Positions 1 through 10,454 of a stretch of 64,000 nt of DNA are shown here, in pieces; within the stretch, counting starts at the first letter, position 1, and every line of letters starts with the position of its first letter. The stretch comes from Uloborus plumipes (lineage: Eukaryota > Arthropoda > Arachnida > Araneae > Uloboridae): assembly GCA_038373865.1 (NCBI GenBank), contig JAXGGA010002294.1, forward strand, positions 1 through 64,000, given 5' to 3'. The notes under the pieces were generated by a model. It did not search any database. It saw only the letters and a program-made list of their open reading frames with translations, and had not been told where the DNA came from. A program made the translations under genes and the position numbers.

Positions 1-312
1 GTCCTAAAGATATCAGATGTAATTTTGTTTCGAAACTTAATATTTTAAGAATGAGTTTCATATTTATTGATTTTTTACCTGAAATATCTTAATAAACAAT
101 CTTGAGAAGGAAAAAAAGTATTTTAAAACCAACTATAACATTTTTATACTCAATTTTGAAATCGCACTTGAAAAGTAAAGTAATCTGATTTTTATGTACT
201 GTAAGTTACCATAAAATTCAATAGATGTCGGTGGACAATTACCACTGCTTTTATACCCCATGGCTTTTGAATAAATGAAACAGCTTGTTATCTAGTGAAG
301 CCTTGCTTTAAC

Positions 313-488
313 ATTTCAAAAACAATAACAATTTAACGTTGCCAAATACCATAATTTAAACTTGCGCTGATGTGATTAAATATGAAATCCAATTGTTATA
401 ACAAAACGTGGTCGGCACGGAAACAGTAACAATGAGAGTAATCATAAAGAAAATGGCGAAATAAAAGCTTCTCAAACTTTCAATGAAG
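313..488. repeat. dispersed repeat, first copy (pairs with 11645-11834)
   Basis: About 175 bp, starting ATTTCAAAAACAATAACAAT and ending near TCTCAAACTT, closely matches 11645-11834. The two copies differ by small indels and scattered substitutions. Each lies several hundred bases from a Helitron-like CCCGGCGTTGCACGGGC segment, so the copies probably belong to one larger family. No coding capacity was seen. Confidence 0.75.
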
Positions 489-491
489 GCA

Positions 492-492
<1 letters not shown>

Positions 493-537
<45 letters not shown>
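493..537. repeat. poly(A) tract, 45 bp
   Basis: This is an uninterrupted run of A on the plus strand directly after the 313-488 repeat. It could be the tail of a retrotransposed sequence or a simple homopolymer expansion. It explains the phenylalanine run of a minus-strand reading frame across it, which is not a gene. Confidence 0.95.
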
Positions 538-538
<1 letters not shown>

Positions 539-833
539 GGGGTTTTTTGTGAAAACTCGCATTTTTACAGAAAAAACGCCGACGTAGATGAACTCAGAAA
601 CCAAAACTCTATCTAAGTACAAAATTTTATCGAAATCGTTAGAGCCGTTTTCGAGATCCGAAAAATAAATAAATATATAAATAAATAAATATATATACAA
701 GAATTGCTCGTTTAAAGGTATTAGATTCGATAAATACATAGCTTAGAAGTAGGCGATTTTTAGTATTCATCAATGTCTGTTAAAAGGTTTAAGAATATAT
801 CTGACTTCTTGTTTCCAGCTTTTATTAATTAAA

Positions 834-1160
834 CTAGCTGCCAGGGCAGCTAGATTAGCTTCCTGCGGCATGTTGATGCATAACGTCCCCCTTCTCTAAC
901 TTTTACCTCATTCTGAAGTTATATTATTTGATATAATTTAATGTTCATTCGATTTCAAGACATACCACGCACGTGGCCCGGCGTTGCACGGGCACTTCGT
1001 GCCTTGAAAGTAGTGAAAAAAATTTCAAGAAACTACTCTCCGCCAAGGCCGCTCGCTAACAGGCGCTTCACGCCTTTACTTTTTTCTTATATAAAAAAAA
1101 TCATTCGAATTATTGAGATGCTTCGCGCTTTCAAGATGGTGAGGAAAGTTTCAGTAAGTT
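834..1160 (-). repeat. degenerate reverse-strand Helitron-like sequence with GC-rich repeat units
   Basis: CCCGGCGTTGCACGGGC near 974-990 is the complement of the hairpin found at the Helitron 3' end near 11995. The following text (AAAGTAGTGA, CCGCCAAGGC, GGAAAGTTTCAG) matches the minisatellite units at 12000-12740. A perfect palindrome, CTAGCTGCCAGGGCAGCTAG, sits at 834-853. No clean CTAG terminus lies next to the hairpin, so this copy looks truncated. Confidence 0.5.
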
Positions 1161-1190
1161 CAGCTCGCTTAAAGGAAAAAAAGCAGACAT

Positions 1191-1491
1191 TTCATTTCAT
1201 TTCACACTCCAGGGTCCCCGTACCTACCACAGCTTCGTGGTTTAACCGGGACAGGGCCCTGAAGAGCGCTCTGATTTTAATTTTGAACCAGAACTTGGGG
1301 TGGAGCAATCCCTAGGCCCAGCACCCCCAGAGGTATCGTTTCACTTGGAGGACTTTGTGACCACGACATTTTTACCGCCTCCCAGCCACCATTAATCAAG
1401 ACGGTGGATCTTTGATCGGCTGGTATTAAACCCGGGTCCCTCCGGACACGAGTCCGATGCCTTACCGATCGGGCCACCACGCCCCCCCCCA
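1191..1491 (-). mobile_element. tRNA-derived SINE with 15-bp target duplication
   Basis: Read on the minus strand, the element begins near 1490 with a tRNA-like head. An A-box-like TGGCCCGATCGG is followed about 45 bases on by a B-box-like GGGTTTAATACC. After a body of about 200 bp it ends in a (GAAAT)n tail near 1191-1206. Seven A followed by GCAGACAT occurs at both 1176-1190 and 1492-1506, a perfect 15-bp target duplication that fits LINE-driven retrotransposition. A 71-codon minus-strand frame inside it is a by-product, not a gene. The family name is not known to me. Confidence 0.85.
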
Positions 1492-1499
1492 AAAAAAAG

Positions 1500-1930
1500 C
1501 AGACATAGATACTCAGTTTTTAATTAATTAGATAGCTTTTCAACAAATGAATGTTTCAAAATATTACAAGTAGCTAGCGATAAAAATATTACGTATGTGG
1601 CCCGCTTATGAGTTTCGTGTTTGATTTAGTTAAGCCTTCATTCAAAATTCTCATTATCATTGTTATCACTGTGTCATAGCAACGACGGTTTGCAAGAATG
1701 GATTTCATATTTAATCATTTATTAGGCTTAATCGCTTAAAATTTGACTACTTATTAATTTATATCTTCGCTAATTAAAATCGTATAATTATTTAAATTGA
1801 AACTAATGAAGCCTGAAAAATTACCTATCTATAGGTACCTGGTTCGACTTTCAGTTCATTGGCGTTCAGGAGAAAGAAGCGTGAAATAGATAGATAGTTA
1901 GAAAGAAAGATAGATACTCAGTTTTTAATA
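1500..1930. repeat. dispersed repeat body (pairs with 4730-5145)
   Basis: Several blocks match 4730-5145 in the same order and orientation: TTAAGCCTTCATTCAAAATT, TTTCATATTTAATCATTTA, and CGACTTTCAGTTCRTTGG followed by AAGGAGAAA. Both copies carry a TACGTRYGTGGC motif. They are diverged, non-coding copies of one interspersed family. Helitron A starts 32 bases after this copy. Confidence 0.7.
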
Positions 1931-1961
1931 TAAGTAGATAATTTTAATATATTATATAATA

Positions 1962-3484
1962 TCTATATATATATATAGATGACGGTGTTCGTTTGTCTGT
2001 TTGTACGTTTGTAACCGCTGGCCAGAAGCCCCCACAGCACCTACAGACCTGAAACTTGGCTCAAAAATTCGAACGTACCCCGCCCTCGTGCACCTCGAAG
2101 CCCAAATTTTTAATTTCGAATTAGTTATTTTTAAATTAATTAATTAGTCTCATTTTTGGTGTATCCACCATAATTGAGGGGGGAAAACCTTCCCCCACCC
2201 CAAAACATTATATATCGTTGGAGAGGGGTTTTTTCTGAAAAAGAAAAGTTTTAGCACGTTTCTGTCCGTTAATTAGGACAGGAGATATTAATTAATCAAA
2301 TTTAGTCAATTTTCAAGGTTTAACTATGCACGCTCAACTATGGTACTAGGTCCATTTTCCTGATCAGCTGCTCTTTTGTCCTTGAAGTTACTTTGTGGTT
2401 AAAATTGTGCGAATAGATTTAAGCCTTGAAAATTTATTCAATTTGAATGCTTAATATCTCTTATTTCTTTCTTAATTTTCTGTCTTTTTGATTTATTTGG
2501 CGAATTGATTTAAACTTTAACATGACTTTAAGTGGAGTTTAAAAGATGGAGCGCATTTGAACTAAAGGATATAATAATTTTAGTTCAGAGGGGTCGGAGG
2601 GAATTTAAATTTATTCAGTTGAATTCCTCAAAATTTGGTGTTACCAAAAATGTCAGAATGGAACTATTATTGTTAAAAAAATAGCGATGGCTATCAGCTA
2701 CTCTTCGTATTTGGCGTGGTAAAGTTTGGCAACAATAGGGATATTTACCAAACCTCCCAGCCAGTGAAACACTTCTTTCTCCAAATGAAAGAAAAAGAAA
2801 ACGCTCTGTGAAGGAACAGTAGTTGTTTGCAGTCTAAAAAGTATTTTATTGCATGTTTAAAACATGTAGATAATGCCGCCAAACCTAAATTTTTAATAGT
2901 TCCATTCTGACATTTTCGGTAACACCGCTATGAAGTTACTCTTCGTATTTGGCGTCGTAAAGTTTGGCAACAATCTGGAAATTTACCAAACCTGCCAGCC
3001 AGGGAAATCTTGCTTATTTGAGGGTTACTGTTATAGATTGTATTCACTTCAAAGAGATGATGCGAAAGACATTATATTTCTTGCCTTTTAATGTTCACAT
3101 TAAAATCATGGAAGAATGGTTGAGGCTGAGCTACCTGACACAATCGGTTCCCTATGTTAATAAATTTAAATTTGGCGACCAATTTTACATTGAAATTACG
3201 GTTAAATCGGTGGATTATGTTAAACTTCAAGGGCAAAATTGCTGTGTTCGTTGAGAGTTTTCGAAAATCTTGCCACTACAGTTATCTCAAAAGTTCCATT
3301 GAAACGTTTATTTGGCGAATTGATTTAAACTTTAAATATGACTTTTAGTGGAATTCAAAAGGTTGGGGAGCACATTTGAATCAAATATAATAATTTTACT
3401 TTAGAGGGTTAGAGTGAATTAAACTTTATTTAGTTAACTTCTTTTACATTTGTTGCACGGGCATCGCCGTGCGGGTACTGCTAG
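1962..3484 (+). mobile_element. non-autonomous Helitron A
   Basis: The element runs from A|TCTATATATATATAT to a 3' hairpin (GCACGGGCATCGCCGTGC, about 3454-3471), then GGGTACTG and CTAG|T at 3481-3484. A 5' TC, a 3' hairpin plus CTAG, and insertion between A and T without a target duplication are the Helitron hallmarks. Helitron B (14100-16592) aligns over the whole length, apart from an insertion in B. No Rep or helicase coding sequence is present, so it depends on an autonomous relative. It carries an internal inverted repeat at 2637-2926 and a 73-bp direct duplication. Confidence 0.88.
2637..2926. repeat. inverted-repeat module inside Helitron A
   Basis: GGTGTTACC near 2637 followed by TGTCAGAATGGAACTATTA is mirrored by TAATAGTTCCATTCTGACA and GGTAACACC ending at 2926. 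The same module sits at 14786-15076 in Helitron B, so it predates the amplification of the family. A stretch of about 73 bp beginning CTCTTCGTATTTGGCGT lies inside the module near 2700 and again just outside it near 2939. It may be an old MITE insertion, or a part of the Helitron. Confidence 0.75.
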
Positions 3485-4049
3485 TATTAAATAATTTTAA
3501 TATAATATGAGAATTAACATATTTGGATAAGATATCGTTGCGACGGACGTATCTTCGCAAATCACCTAAATACAACCTTTTATTTTTAACTTTAAATATT
3601 TCGTATCAAATTTTAATCAGTTTTACGATCCTTACAGTTTGATCAACTAATGAAATTTAATCCTTTGAACTTAATTAGTACGTGGGAGGATTTCGTTTGG
3701 AGTTTTTCAGGGGTAGAACGCTCGACGTAAATTATGCTGAAAACATGTTTTAATTGCTCGCAATTAATAAGTTAAAAATAGCAGGAAACAATGTTGAAAA
3801 ATATGAAAAACCGATGTTAGTGAGTGCATGGATAAGACAATCCAAAACCTATTTTTGCAAGCATAGCAATTTTGTAGCATTAGAAATCATATTTTCGTAT
3901 TAAACTTTGCATTTTTTCAGCGAAAAAAAAAAGTTTTGTATTAATAGTGGATTTATGCAGTCAAACCGAAAGCATTTTATATCCTCATTTAATAATTTTC
4001 TTGCAGGCAGAAGAGGAATGGTCATCTTTTAAAGCACGAACGCAAATAA

Positions 4050-4507
4050 TATAAAATATTTTTGGGAAAAAAAATTGAACCGACTTCGGAACTTCACTCG
4101 GTGCTCTAAAAAGTAAAAAATAATTTTATTCTTTGAACACCATCGACACTACATTTAAACATAAGTTTTGAAGTCGGTGCAAAAACACTATATAGAATTA
4201 TACGAAACTATATTTTAACTATATATATAAATTGCAATGAATCCAGGTTAATCGCATTCGCTACATTGACAACCAAATATTTATGTAATGGTACAAATAT
4301 TCAGCTCTTAATTTTCAATGGTTTCTCTGAAAAATGTTGGAAAAATGTAGTTAAACATCATTTCACCTATAGTTTTTGCACCGACTTCAAAACTTATGTT
4401 TAAATGTAGTGTCGATGGTGTTCAAAGAATAAAATTATTTTTTACTTTTTAGAGCACCGAGTGAAGTTCCGAAGTCGGTTCAATTTTTTTTCCCAAAAAT
4501 ATTTTAT
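4050..4507. mobile_element. foldback element with arms of about 139 bp
   Basis: The left arm (about 4050-4188) and right arm (about 4368-4507) are near-perfect reverse complements. They begin ATAAAATATTTTTGGGAAAA, run through GAACCGACTTCGGAACTTC, and end GAAGTCGGTGCAAAAAC. The unpaired centre is about 180 bp and AT-rich. No clear target duplication was found. Related GAAGTCGGT fragments occur near 5331 and 5420. It is non-coding; the superfamily is unknown. Confidence 0.85.
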
Positions 4508-4729
4508 TTTATTCTTTTTAGTCTAAATGTACATATGAAATAAGGTAATGTTTCCATTACAAAACTTCACCTAATTTGCTTAAGCAAATGCTTCATAAAA
4601 TAAACTATGTAAGGAAAAAAAAGAAAGAAAGTATCAACCCGTCTAAAATTTTTAACGATTGACACTAAAAAATAATCCTTGTTATTCTCTGGTATTTGTT
4701 TGTGTACTATTTTAATCAAAGGCTAAATA

Positions 4730-5145
4730 TTAACGGCTTTTCAACTAATTTATATTTCAAAACAACACTAGATGCTGGCGGTTCATAAAATTTTACGACG
4801 TATTACGTACGTGGCACGCTAATGAGTTTCATGTTTGCTTCAGTTAAGCCTTCATTCAAAATTTTCATTATCATTATAATCACTGTTTCATATCAATCAC
4901 GTTTTGTAACAATGTATTTCATATTTAATCATTTAGGACAAATCGCTTTAAATTTGAGCAAAAATTTGGAGATTTTCCTCACTTTCTTCAGAATTCCTTT
5001 ATCAAAACTTATGTAAATTAAGACTAATAAAACCTGAAATATTACGAATGGTACGACTTAGTACCTGGTACGACTTTCAGTTCGTTGGAGTTAAGGAGAA
5101 AACAGCAGGACATAGAAAGATACTCGGTTTAAAATTTTCAAAAAG
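4730..5145. repeat. dispersed repeat body, second copy
   Basis: This matches 1500-1930 block by block, including TTAAGCCTTCATTCAAAATT and the CGACTTTCAGTTCGTTGG end. It is non-coding. A short open frame at 4822-5016 lies in shared repeat sequence and is not conserved between the copies, so it is not a gene. Confidence 0.7.
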
Positions 5146-5465
5146 ACCATAGAAATGAATTTCATTATGCAATCCAGAGAAGCCTGGCGTTCAAAATGGT
5201 CATTATTACGATTACTGTGATCCCAATTTCTTTTTCGAAAGATTTCTGCAGGTTCCCGTTATCGAACCCGGACCACGAGAGGATGGGACCAATCGGAAAG
5301 AAAGACCTTTCTAACAAAAAAAGAATTTTTGAAATCGGTCCAGGCATCTTCGAGTAATCTTATAACATACAAAAAAAAAAAATTTCTCCGACGAATTGTA
5401 TAACCTCCTTCTTTGTTGAAGTCGGTTAAAAATTGTGCGACTTCACATCGAAAATTAGAGTATAC

Positions 5466-5615
5466 AGTGGAACTCCGGTAACTCGACACGTGGACAATTC
5501 GACTACCTCTGTAAGTCGACAGTTTTGTTTCCAATGGTTGGTTCAATGTTAATTTCAATTGGTGAAAACTTCTCAACTTGACACACATTTACAGAAACCT
5601 CCATATGTTGACATC
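5466..5615 (+). mobile_element. fragment of a Tigger/pogo-like MITE
   Basis: ACAGTGGAACTCCGGTAACT near 5466 resembles the CAGTNRAACYCC-type termini of pogo/Tigger MITEs, and the text after it repeats a GTAACTCGACA theme. No matching right end was found, so it is probably truncated. Confidence 0.4.
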
Positions 5616-5629
5616 GACTTACTATTTTA

Positions 5630-5921
5630 GGCTGGGATTCAAGTGAAGCACCATTGCAATCGCTTCGAATTGCAATTGCTACTGGAAGTGAACAACATTA
5701 TCATCAACTTAACTTGGTACTGACGTCACTACGGGTGGAGCCAATAAGAGCTCACAAGCAGTCAGTGATCTCCTCTTATTCGCCAAGTAGGCTGTGACGT
5801 TTTATCTAGTTCGTTTTTCATAGGCAAACGTCGCGATGTTTTTATCAAGAAACGTTCTAAAGTAATTCATTTCCAGTAGCGATTGTAATTTACAATCGTC
5901 TGTTTCACTTGAATTCCTGCC
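5630..5921. mobile_element. TIR MITE, copy 1 of a tandem pair
   Basis: It begins GGCTGGGATTCAAGTGAA and ends TTCACTTGAATTCCTGCC, inverted termini of about 20 bp with few mismatches. TTA lies directly outside both ends, a possible 3-bp duplication as made by PIF/Harbinger elements. The body is nearly identical to 6018-6321, including CACTACGGGTGGAGCCAATA. Non-coding. Confidence 0.8.
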
Positions 5922-6017
5922 TTAGAAGGTAGAGGCGTCAATCAAGCACTCTATGACAAAGGTATAGATTTCAACTTCAAAGTGCACTCACTTATCCATT
6001 TTCACAGTTGTCTTTAA

Positions 6018-6321
6018 GGCAGGGATTCAAGTGAAACACCATTGCAATCGCTTCGAATTGCAATCGCTGCTGGAAGTGAATTACATTATCATCAACTTAA
6101 CTTGGCACTGACGTCACTACGGGTGGAGCCAATAAGAGCTCACAAGCAGTCAGTGATCTCCTCTTATTCGCCAAGTAGGCTGTGACGTTTTATCTAGCTC
6201 GTTTTTCATAGGCAAACGTCACGCTGACGTCACGATGTTTTTATCAAGAAACGTTCTAATTTAATTTCATTTCCAGTAGCGATTGTAATTTGCGATCGCC
6301 TGTTTCACTTGAATTCCTGCC
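6018..6321. mobile_element. TIR MITE, copy 2 of a tandem pair
   Basis: It begins GGCAGGGATTCAAGTGAA and ends TTCACTTGAATTCCTGCC. It has the same orientation as copy 1, 96 bp downstream, and differs mainly by a small insertion (CACGCTGACGT). A terminal fragment with GCAGGAATTCAAGTGAAACA lies at 13045-13085. The close match of the copies suggests a local tandem duplication or two recent insertions. Confidence 0.85.
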
Positions 6322-6845
6322 TTTGTCTACTTTTTGCGATCGACTTTCTTTCTCATTGACCAGTTCTGGGAATTTTGTGGTTTCAGAGTTTGTTAATTGA
6401 ATCTTTCCTATTTTTTTTTTAAGAATAGAATTCCTCCTCTTGTACCCAAAAGAGTCAGCCACCATACTCTGTGCTGTTAGTGTAGTCCCAGTGCCAGGAA
6501 TGGGTTGGAGAAATACTGCTTGCACGTATAAAAATAATGTTTTTTTTATTGAATGTTTTGTTTCGCGTTTTATTTTTCGGATTTTCTTTTTGGATTGGGT
6601 AGTTACACGTTATTATTTAATTATTTAACTTTAAACGCTTGGCTACAGTGGCTTTAAATAATTTTAAAGCGCATTTAAATAAGATGCTCGTTTTAGAAGA
6701 GGGAGTTCTGACAGATTGTTCTCGTTATTATATCAGGAATTTTTAACTAACGGTATATGCTTGGCCTTAGATAAAATTACGGTGGCATATCTGAAGTAAT
6801 GGAACATAATTATTCTTTTTATTTCGGGGAGGGAGGGAAAAATAC

Positions 6846-7011
6846 AGGGACGTAATTTCAAGTTTTTCCAGGGGGGGGGGCAAAGGGTAAAAACACAATA
6901 TAATTTTACCAGATAACAACAAAAACCACGCCCACTTATATGTAAATACATTGATTTCTCAAAGTCAGGGGGGCAATTGCCCCCCCCTGCCCCCCTAAAT
7001 GACGGGACTAG
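6846..7011. mobile_element. small hAT-like MITE (relative of 36766-36938)
   Basis: It starts AGGGACGTAATTTCAAG and ends near TAAATGACGGGACT, with runs of G and C inside. It aligns along its length with 36766-36938, including CCACGCCCACTTATATGTAA. The flanks AAAAATAC and AAATTTAC resemble a decayed 8-bp target duplication. The boundaries are good to a few bases. Confidence 0.7.
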
Positions 7012-7079
7012 AAATTTACATGAACTGAAAGAGCTTTTTTTAAATATATTTTTTCAAATTTCTTCATTCATTTTTCAAG

Positions 7080-7115
7080 TTAATAACACGAGCATGACAG
7101 TGCGGGTACAGTTAG
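7080..7115 (+). mobile_element. decayed Helitron 3' end directly before Helitron C
   Basis: CACGAGCATGACAGTG followed by CGGGTACAGTTAG|T resembles the 3' end of Helitrons A-C (CACGGGC..GCCGTGCGGGTAC), but the hairpin has mismatches and CTAG has become TTAG. Helitron C starts five bases later. The 5' end of this element was not found. Confidence 0.5.
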
Positions 7116-7628
7116 TAAATCTCTACTAATAATAAAGCTGAAGGTGGTTCTGTCTGTCTGTCTGTCTGTTACGCGCGTAGCGCCAAAACCGTTCGGTCGA
7201 TTTTCATGCCACTTGGCACAAAATTAGTTTGTAGCATGTAGTTTTGCACCTCGAAGCGATTTTTCGAAAATTCCATTTCGTTCTTTTTCTATTCGAATTC
7301 TTAGCGGAAATTCGATAAAATAGGGAAGAAATATTTCACACACATTTTCAAGTCTTATGTCATTCGAAAGCTTGGAATTTTCTGCACAAAATGAAGTTTT
7401 TTCGAAGTTTCTACGATCATCAGGAGAGCTGTAACAACTGTTTTTAGAATCCCGAAATTCAAGGCTTACCTTCAGTAAAGCAAGCCAAACGATTCTAAAA
7501 TGGTTCAGCTCGATAATAAAATTTGTTTGAAAAGAGAGATGAAAAGAATTATTTTATCAACGGAAATCAACTTTTCATGTTGTTACTATGGTTACGTGTT
7601 CATACTTATTTTTGTTTCGTTCTTTTTC

Positions 7629-7890
7629 CAGGGTTGCCAGACGTAGTATTTTTGATTCTACGGTAGTATTTTTTCGGCCCAAATAAGGAGCGTAGTATTT
7701 TTCTGGCAACCCTGTTTCCAATATACTAATGACTTAATTAAAAGATTTGGCGGATTTTTTTTTTTTTTCATTTTCATAGATTTCGCATTTCAGCAACATT
7801 GATTTTGGCAACGTTTGGAAACAGTAGTATTTTGTAATATTTTTTTAGAGGAGGTATAGTATTTTTTGTTCCAATTCTCTGGCAACCCTG
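7629..7890. mobile_element. hAT-type MITE with perfect 8-bp target duplication
   Basis: The element runs from CAGGGTTGCCAGA to TCTGGCAACCCTG, 13-bp inverted termini. TCTTTTTC precedes it (7621-7628) and follows it (7891-7898), a perfect 8-bp duplication typical of hAT. An extra internal copy of the terminal sequence (TTCTGGCAACCCTG, about 7700-7713) suggests a rearranged or double element. Its body repeats GTAGTATTTTT. Non-coding, nested in Helitron C. Confidence 0.9.
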
Positions 7891-8334
7891 TCTTTTTCCC
7901 GGTGAAGATGCTTTGGGAGCCCGCTTGGCGCGTTTTCAAAAAGTCAACTACGCAAAATAGCTAGGGTTACCACGCTTGGCGCGCCTATCGTTCATTTAGC
8001 GAGAAAAGGGTACCTAAAGCACAGATTAACGAAATATTGTATCAATTTCGATATTGCATCGTTTTTTTAAAGTGTTTCATTTCGGAAAATGTATTGTTTT
8101 GTTTTTTAAGCTGGGAAAGAAAACTTTCTTCTTCTTTTAAACTTTGGTAAGATTTCTGTTGGTTCCTGTTATCAACAAAATTGTTCTTATTTTCTCTTTT
8201 GGCTTATTTTTGTCCATCTCCCTTGGGGTTGCATTCGAATGTTCCAAGGGGGTGTTTTACCCCATTTATCGGGTAAATCAGTGTTTTTAATGCAAGGTGA
8301 TATAAATTGGTTAACAAAAGTGATATGAATTGCC

Positions 8335-8460
8335 GCGACCACTTGGCGATATATCGCCAAGCTTTTGATCGCCAAATATTTGACGCCAAATTGGCGAATT
8401 TTTTTTTTTTTTTTTTGATTTGGGTTCAATTTGGCGCTGTTGGCGATATTTTGCGAAAAA
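8335..8460. repeat. cluster of TTGGCG motifs and small hairpins
   Basis: CTTGGCGATATATCGCCAAG is a perfect 20-bp palindrome. It is followed by ATCGCCAAAT, GACGCCAAATTGGCGAATT, an 18-T run, and TTTGGCGCTGTTGGCGATA. Related TCGCCAAG text recurs near 59224 and 59250. Function is unknown; probably remnants of a repeat rich in this hexamer. Confidence 0.6.
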
Positions 8461-9090
8461 TCCACTGAATGATGTTAAAAACGACGATCTTTAGGAGATT
8501 AATCATTGTAAAATATTTTTTTGCATTGTTTCGTAGCAAACTAGGGCTACAAATGTTTGAATTGTTATCTTGCTCACTCCAAGCACTATTTTAGCACTTA
8601 AGGCATCTACTAAGAAATTTACACGTAAAATTAAGTAGTGTGGGGTCCATATCAGATCTTTATATCACTTTGAAGGAATTATAGTTGAATAAAACTAAAA
8701 TAGAGCATTTTTTCTGATATATCAATTATTTTACAAATGAACTTTTAATTTTATACCACGGGCAAAGCCGTGCGGGTACCGTTAGTAAATAAATAAAGTG
8801 ACATGAGCAGTGGGAAACAATAAATAAATCCGCTACCCAATTTTTTAACAAAATTCAGCAATCTTTAGAACAACGCAAAGAAAAACTTTCTCAGAGAAGC
8901 AAAAACCTAGCTCTATTTCAAAAAAAAAAAAAAGCCATAAATGATAGTTAAAGAAAAAATCCTCCGATATACTCGAAGACAGACGCATATCGGAATAGTC
9001 TTATTCTAAATTTATCGAACAGAGAAAGAGAATACATCATTTTAGAAAACTGAAAAATAAAATTGAGAAATAATATTCCAGGTAGAAGCA

Positions 9091-9240
9091 ATGGCTACAG
9101 GTGGGCGTTATAGAGGTCTCTGCCTGCTCAACCCTCAGCTTTCCCGCTCCGGCAGACGATATTTTCGGCCGCCACTTTTCCCCACAATACCGAATCGCGC
9201 TGCTGGCAGTGGGAAAAGATCCGCCGCATGGAAGTTCAAA
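9091..9240 (+). CDS. candidate host-gene exon (hypothetical)
   Basis: This block is clearly GC-richer than its surroundings. From ATG at 9091 a frame runs about 50 codons (MATGGRYRGLCLLNPQLSRS at the start), rich in Arg, Gly and Pro. It reaches AAGTTCAAAA|GTGAGT, a strong animal 5' splice site at 9240/9241. Reading through the donor meets TGA at 9247. TATTCCAG|GTAGAAGC at 9081 could be a 3' splice site, so it could be an internal or a first exon. I recognise no family. A second donor-like GTTAG|GTGAGT lies near 9314. Against it: no partner exon was found and chance is possible. I call it a candidate only. Confidence 0.25.
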
Positions 9241-9409
9241 AGTGAGTGAATGACTCTTGTGAACTCAAAAAAGATATATTGACTTTTTTAGGCAGACTTT
9301 CTCTAGGTCTGTTAGGTGAGTGAAATTAGATGTAGTTTGCTGTTTTTGATATTGTATTGTTTTTTAAATATTGTTGATTTTCTAGAAATTTATAAATCAG
9401 ATTTATTTT

Positions 9410-9780
9410 TTTAAAGTTCTAATTGCTGAAGTACTTGAAGAAACTCCTAGAATTAAATTATCCTTCCCCAGTTTATAGTTTATTTAACCTTTTAAAAGAA
9501 CTTTTTAAAGAGTTAATTACTCAAGTATTTAAAGTAGTTTGTTTCTTCATCTTTTAAGGACCAAAAAATTAATTAAAATTACTTTCTTTGAAAAAGATCT
9601 GATTACCTAAGTATTTGAAGCAACACAAAAAAATTCTATTATGCTTCAGAGTTTATAGTTTATTTAAGCTTTTAAGAGTTTAAAAATTAATAAATTAGAG
9701 TTACTTTCTGTAAAAGATCTAATTACTAAACACAAAAGAATTTAAAGCAACTCAAAGAATTCAATTAATCTTCATTGTAT
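9410..9780. repeat. diverged tandem repeat, period about 85-120 bp
   Basis: Related segments begin at about 9416, 9511, 9597 and 9717. They share a core like TAATTACTAAGTATTTGAAG, followed by TTTATAGTTTATTTAA and CTTTTAAGAG. A further partial unit, GTAAGTATTTGAAGTAGCAC, lies near 9970 beyond the small palindromic element. The array is old and AT-rich, with no coding potential. Confidence 0.6.
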
Positions 9781-9781
9781 A

Positions 9782-9878
9782 CCCAGGTAGCACAAAAAAC
9801 GTTTAAACGTTTTTAATCCGTTGGCACAACGTTAAAAACCATTTTACAACCTTTAAAAAACGAAGTGTGCTACTTGGG
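9782..9878. mobile_element. 97-bp palindromic MITE
   Basis: It starts CCCAGGTAGCACA and ends TGTGCTACTTGGG, 13-bp inverted termini with one mismatch. TA flanks both sides, fitting a Tc1/mariner-style TA duplication. The interior holds AAACGTTTAAACGTTT and related ACGTT inverted repeats. It interrupts the diverged tandem array. Confidence 0.75.
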
Positions 9879-10454
9879 TAGTTTACTTAACTCTTTAAGG
9901 ACCTCAGCATTCTTAAATTATTGTTTCTTTCTGAAAAATAAAGAAAGATAGAAAAATGACCTATGTACGTAAGTATTTGAAGTAGCACAAAGGACTGTCC
10001 TTTTGTGGCATATGTCTCCCCTAAGTTCAAAGTTTATTTTATACATCATGGAACACAAATATTTTTAAAACTATTTTTTCATTTTATCAAAAAAGGTTAT
10101 TAATATTTTCAAAAGAAAATTAGACAAAATTTTTCGTGTTTAATAAACGTATTGTAATTTTTATTGAAAACATTGCAAATGAAATGTTCCTGAATTCATA
10201 TACCCATCCTGCTACTTATGTTCAAGATTGCTTTTTAACACAAAATTACATGCCGGTAAAATGCGTTTGACTATCCAAATATTTTTGAGTTGAACAATAA
10301 GTTAAACGAATTATGGAAAACTTTTGAAGTTTTGCATCTTTAATAGACTATATACAGGGGACCGTGTGTAACGGACATGATTCAGTTGTTTAAATTTATC
10401 AAAATGGAAGATGTTACGCGGCTAAACTTTTGCATATGAAGCAGATAAAGATTG

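Larger units (their letters stand above)
7120..8785 (+). mobile_element. non-autonomous Helitron C
   Basis: It begins A|TCTCTACTAATAATAAAGC and ends with the hairpin CACGGGCAAAGCCGTG, then CGGGTACC and GTTAG|T. The terminal CTAG has become TTAG. The internal sequence is unlike Helitron A, but the 3' end is clearly shared. It contains a hAT MITE (7629-7890) and a cluster of TTGGCG motifs (8335-8460). No Rep/helicase sequence was seen; the short minus-strand frames at 8187-8465 are by-products of the TTGGCG repeats. Confidence 0.72.

Noticed and set aside
356..739. 127-codon minus-strand frame
   Set aside because: It is dominated by a phenylalanine run from the 45-A tract and by low-complexity AT-rich sequence.
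1277..1492. 71-codon minus-strand frame with balanced composition
   Set aside because: It lies wholly inside the SINE, whose boundaries are fixed by a 15-bp duplication.
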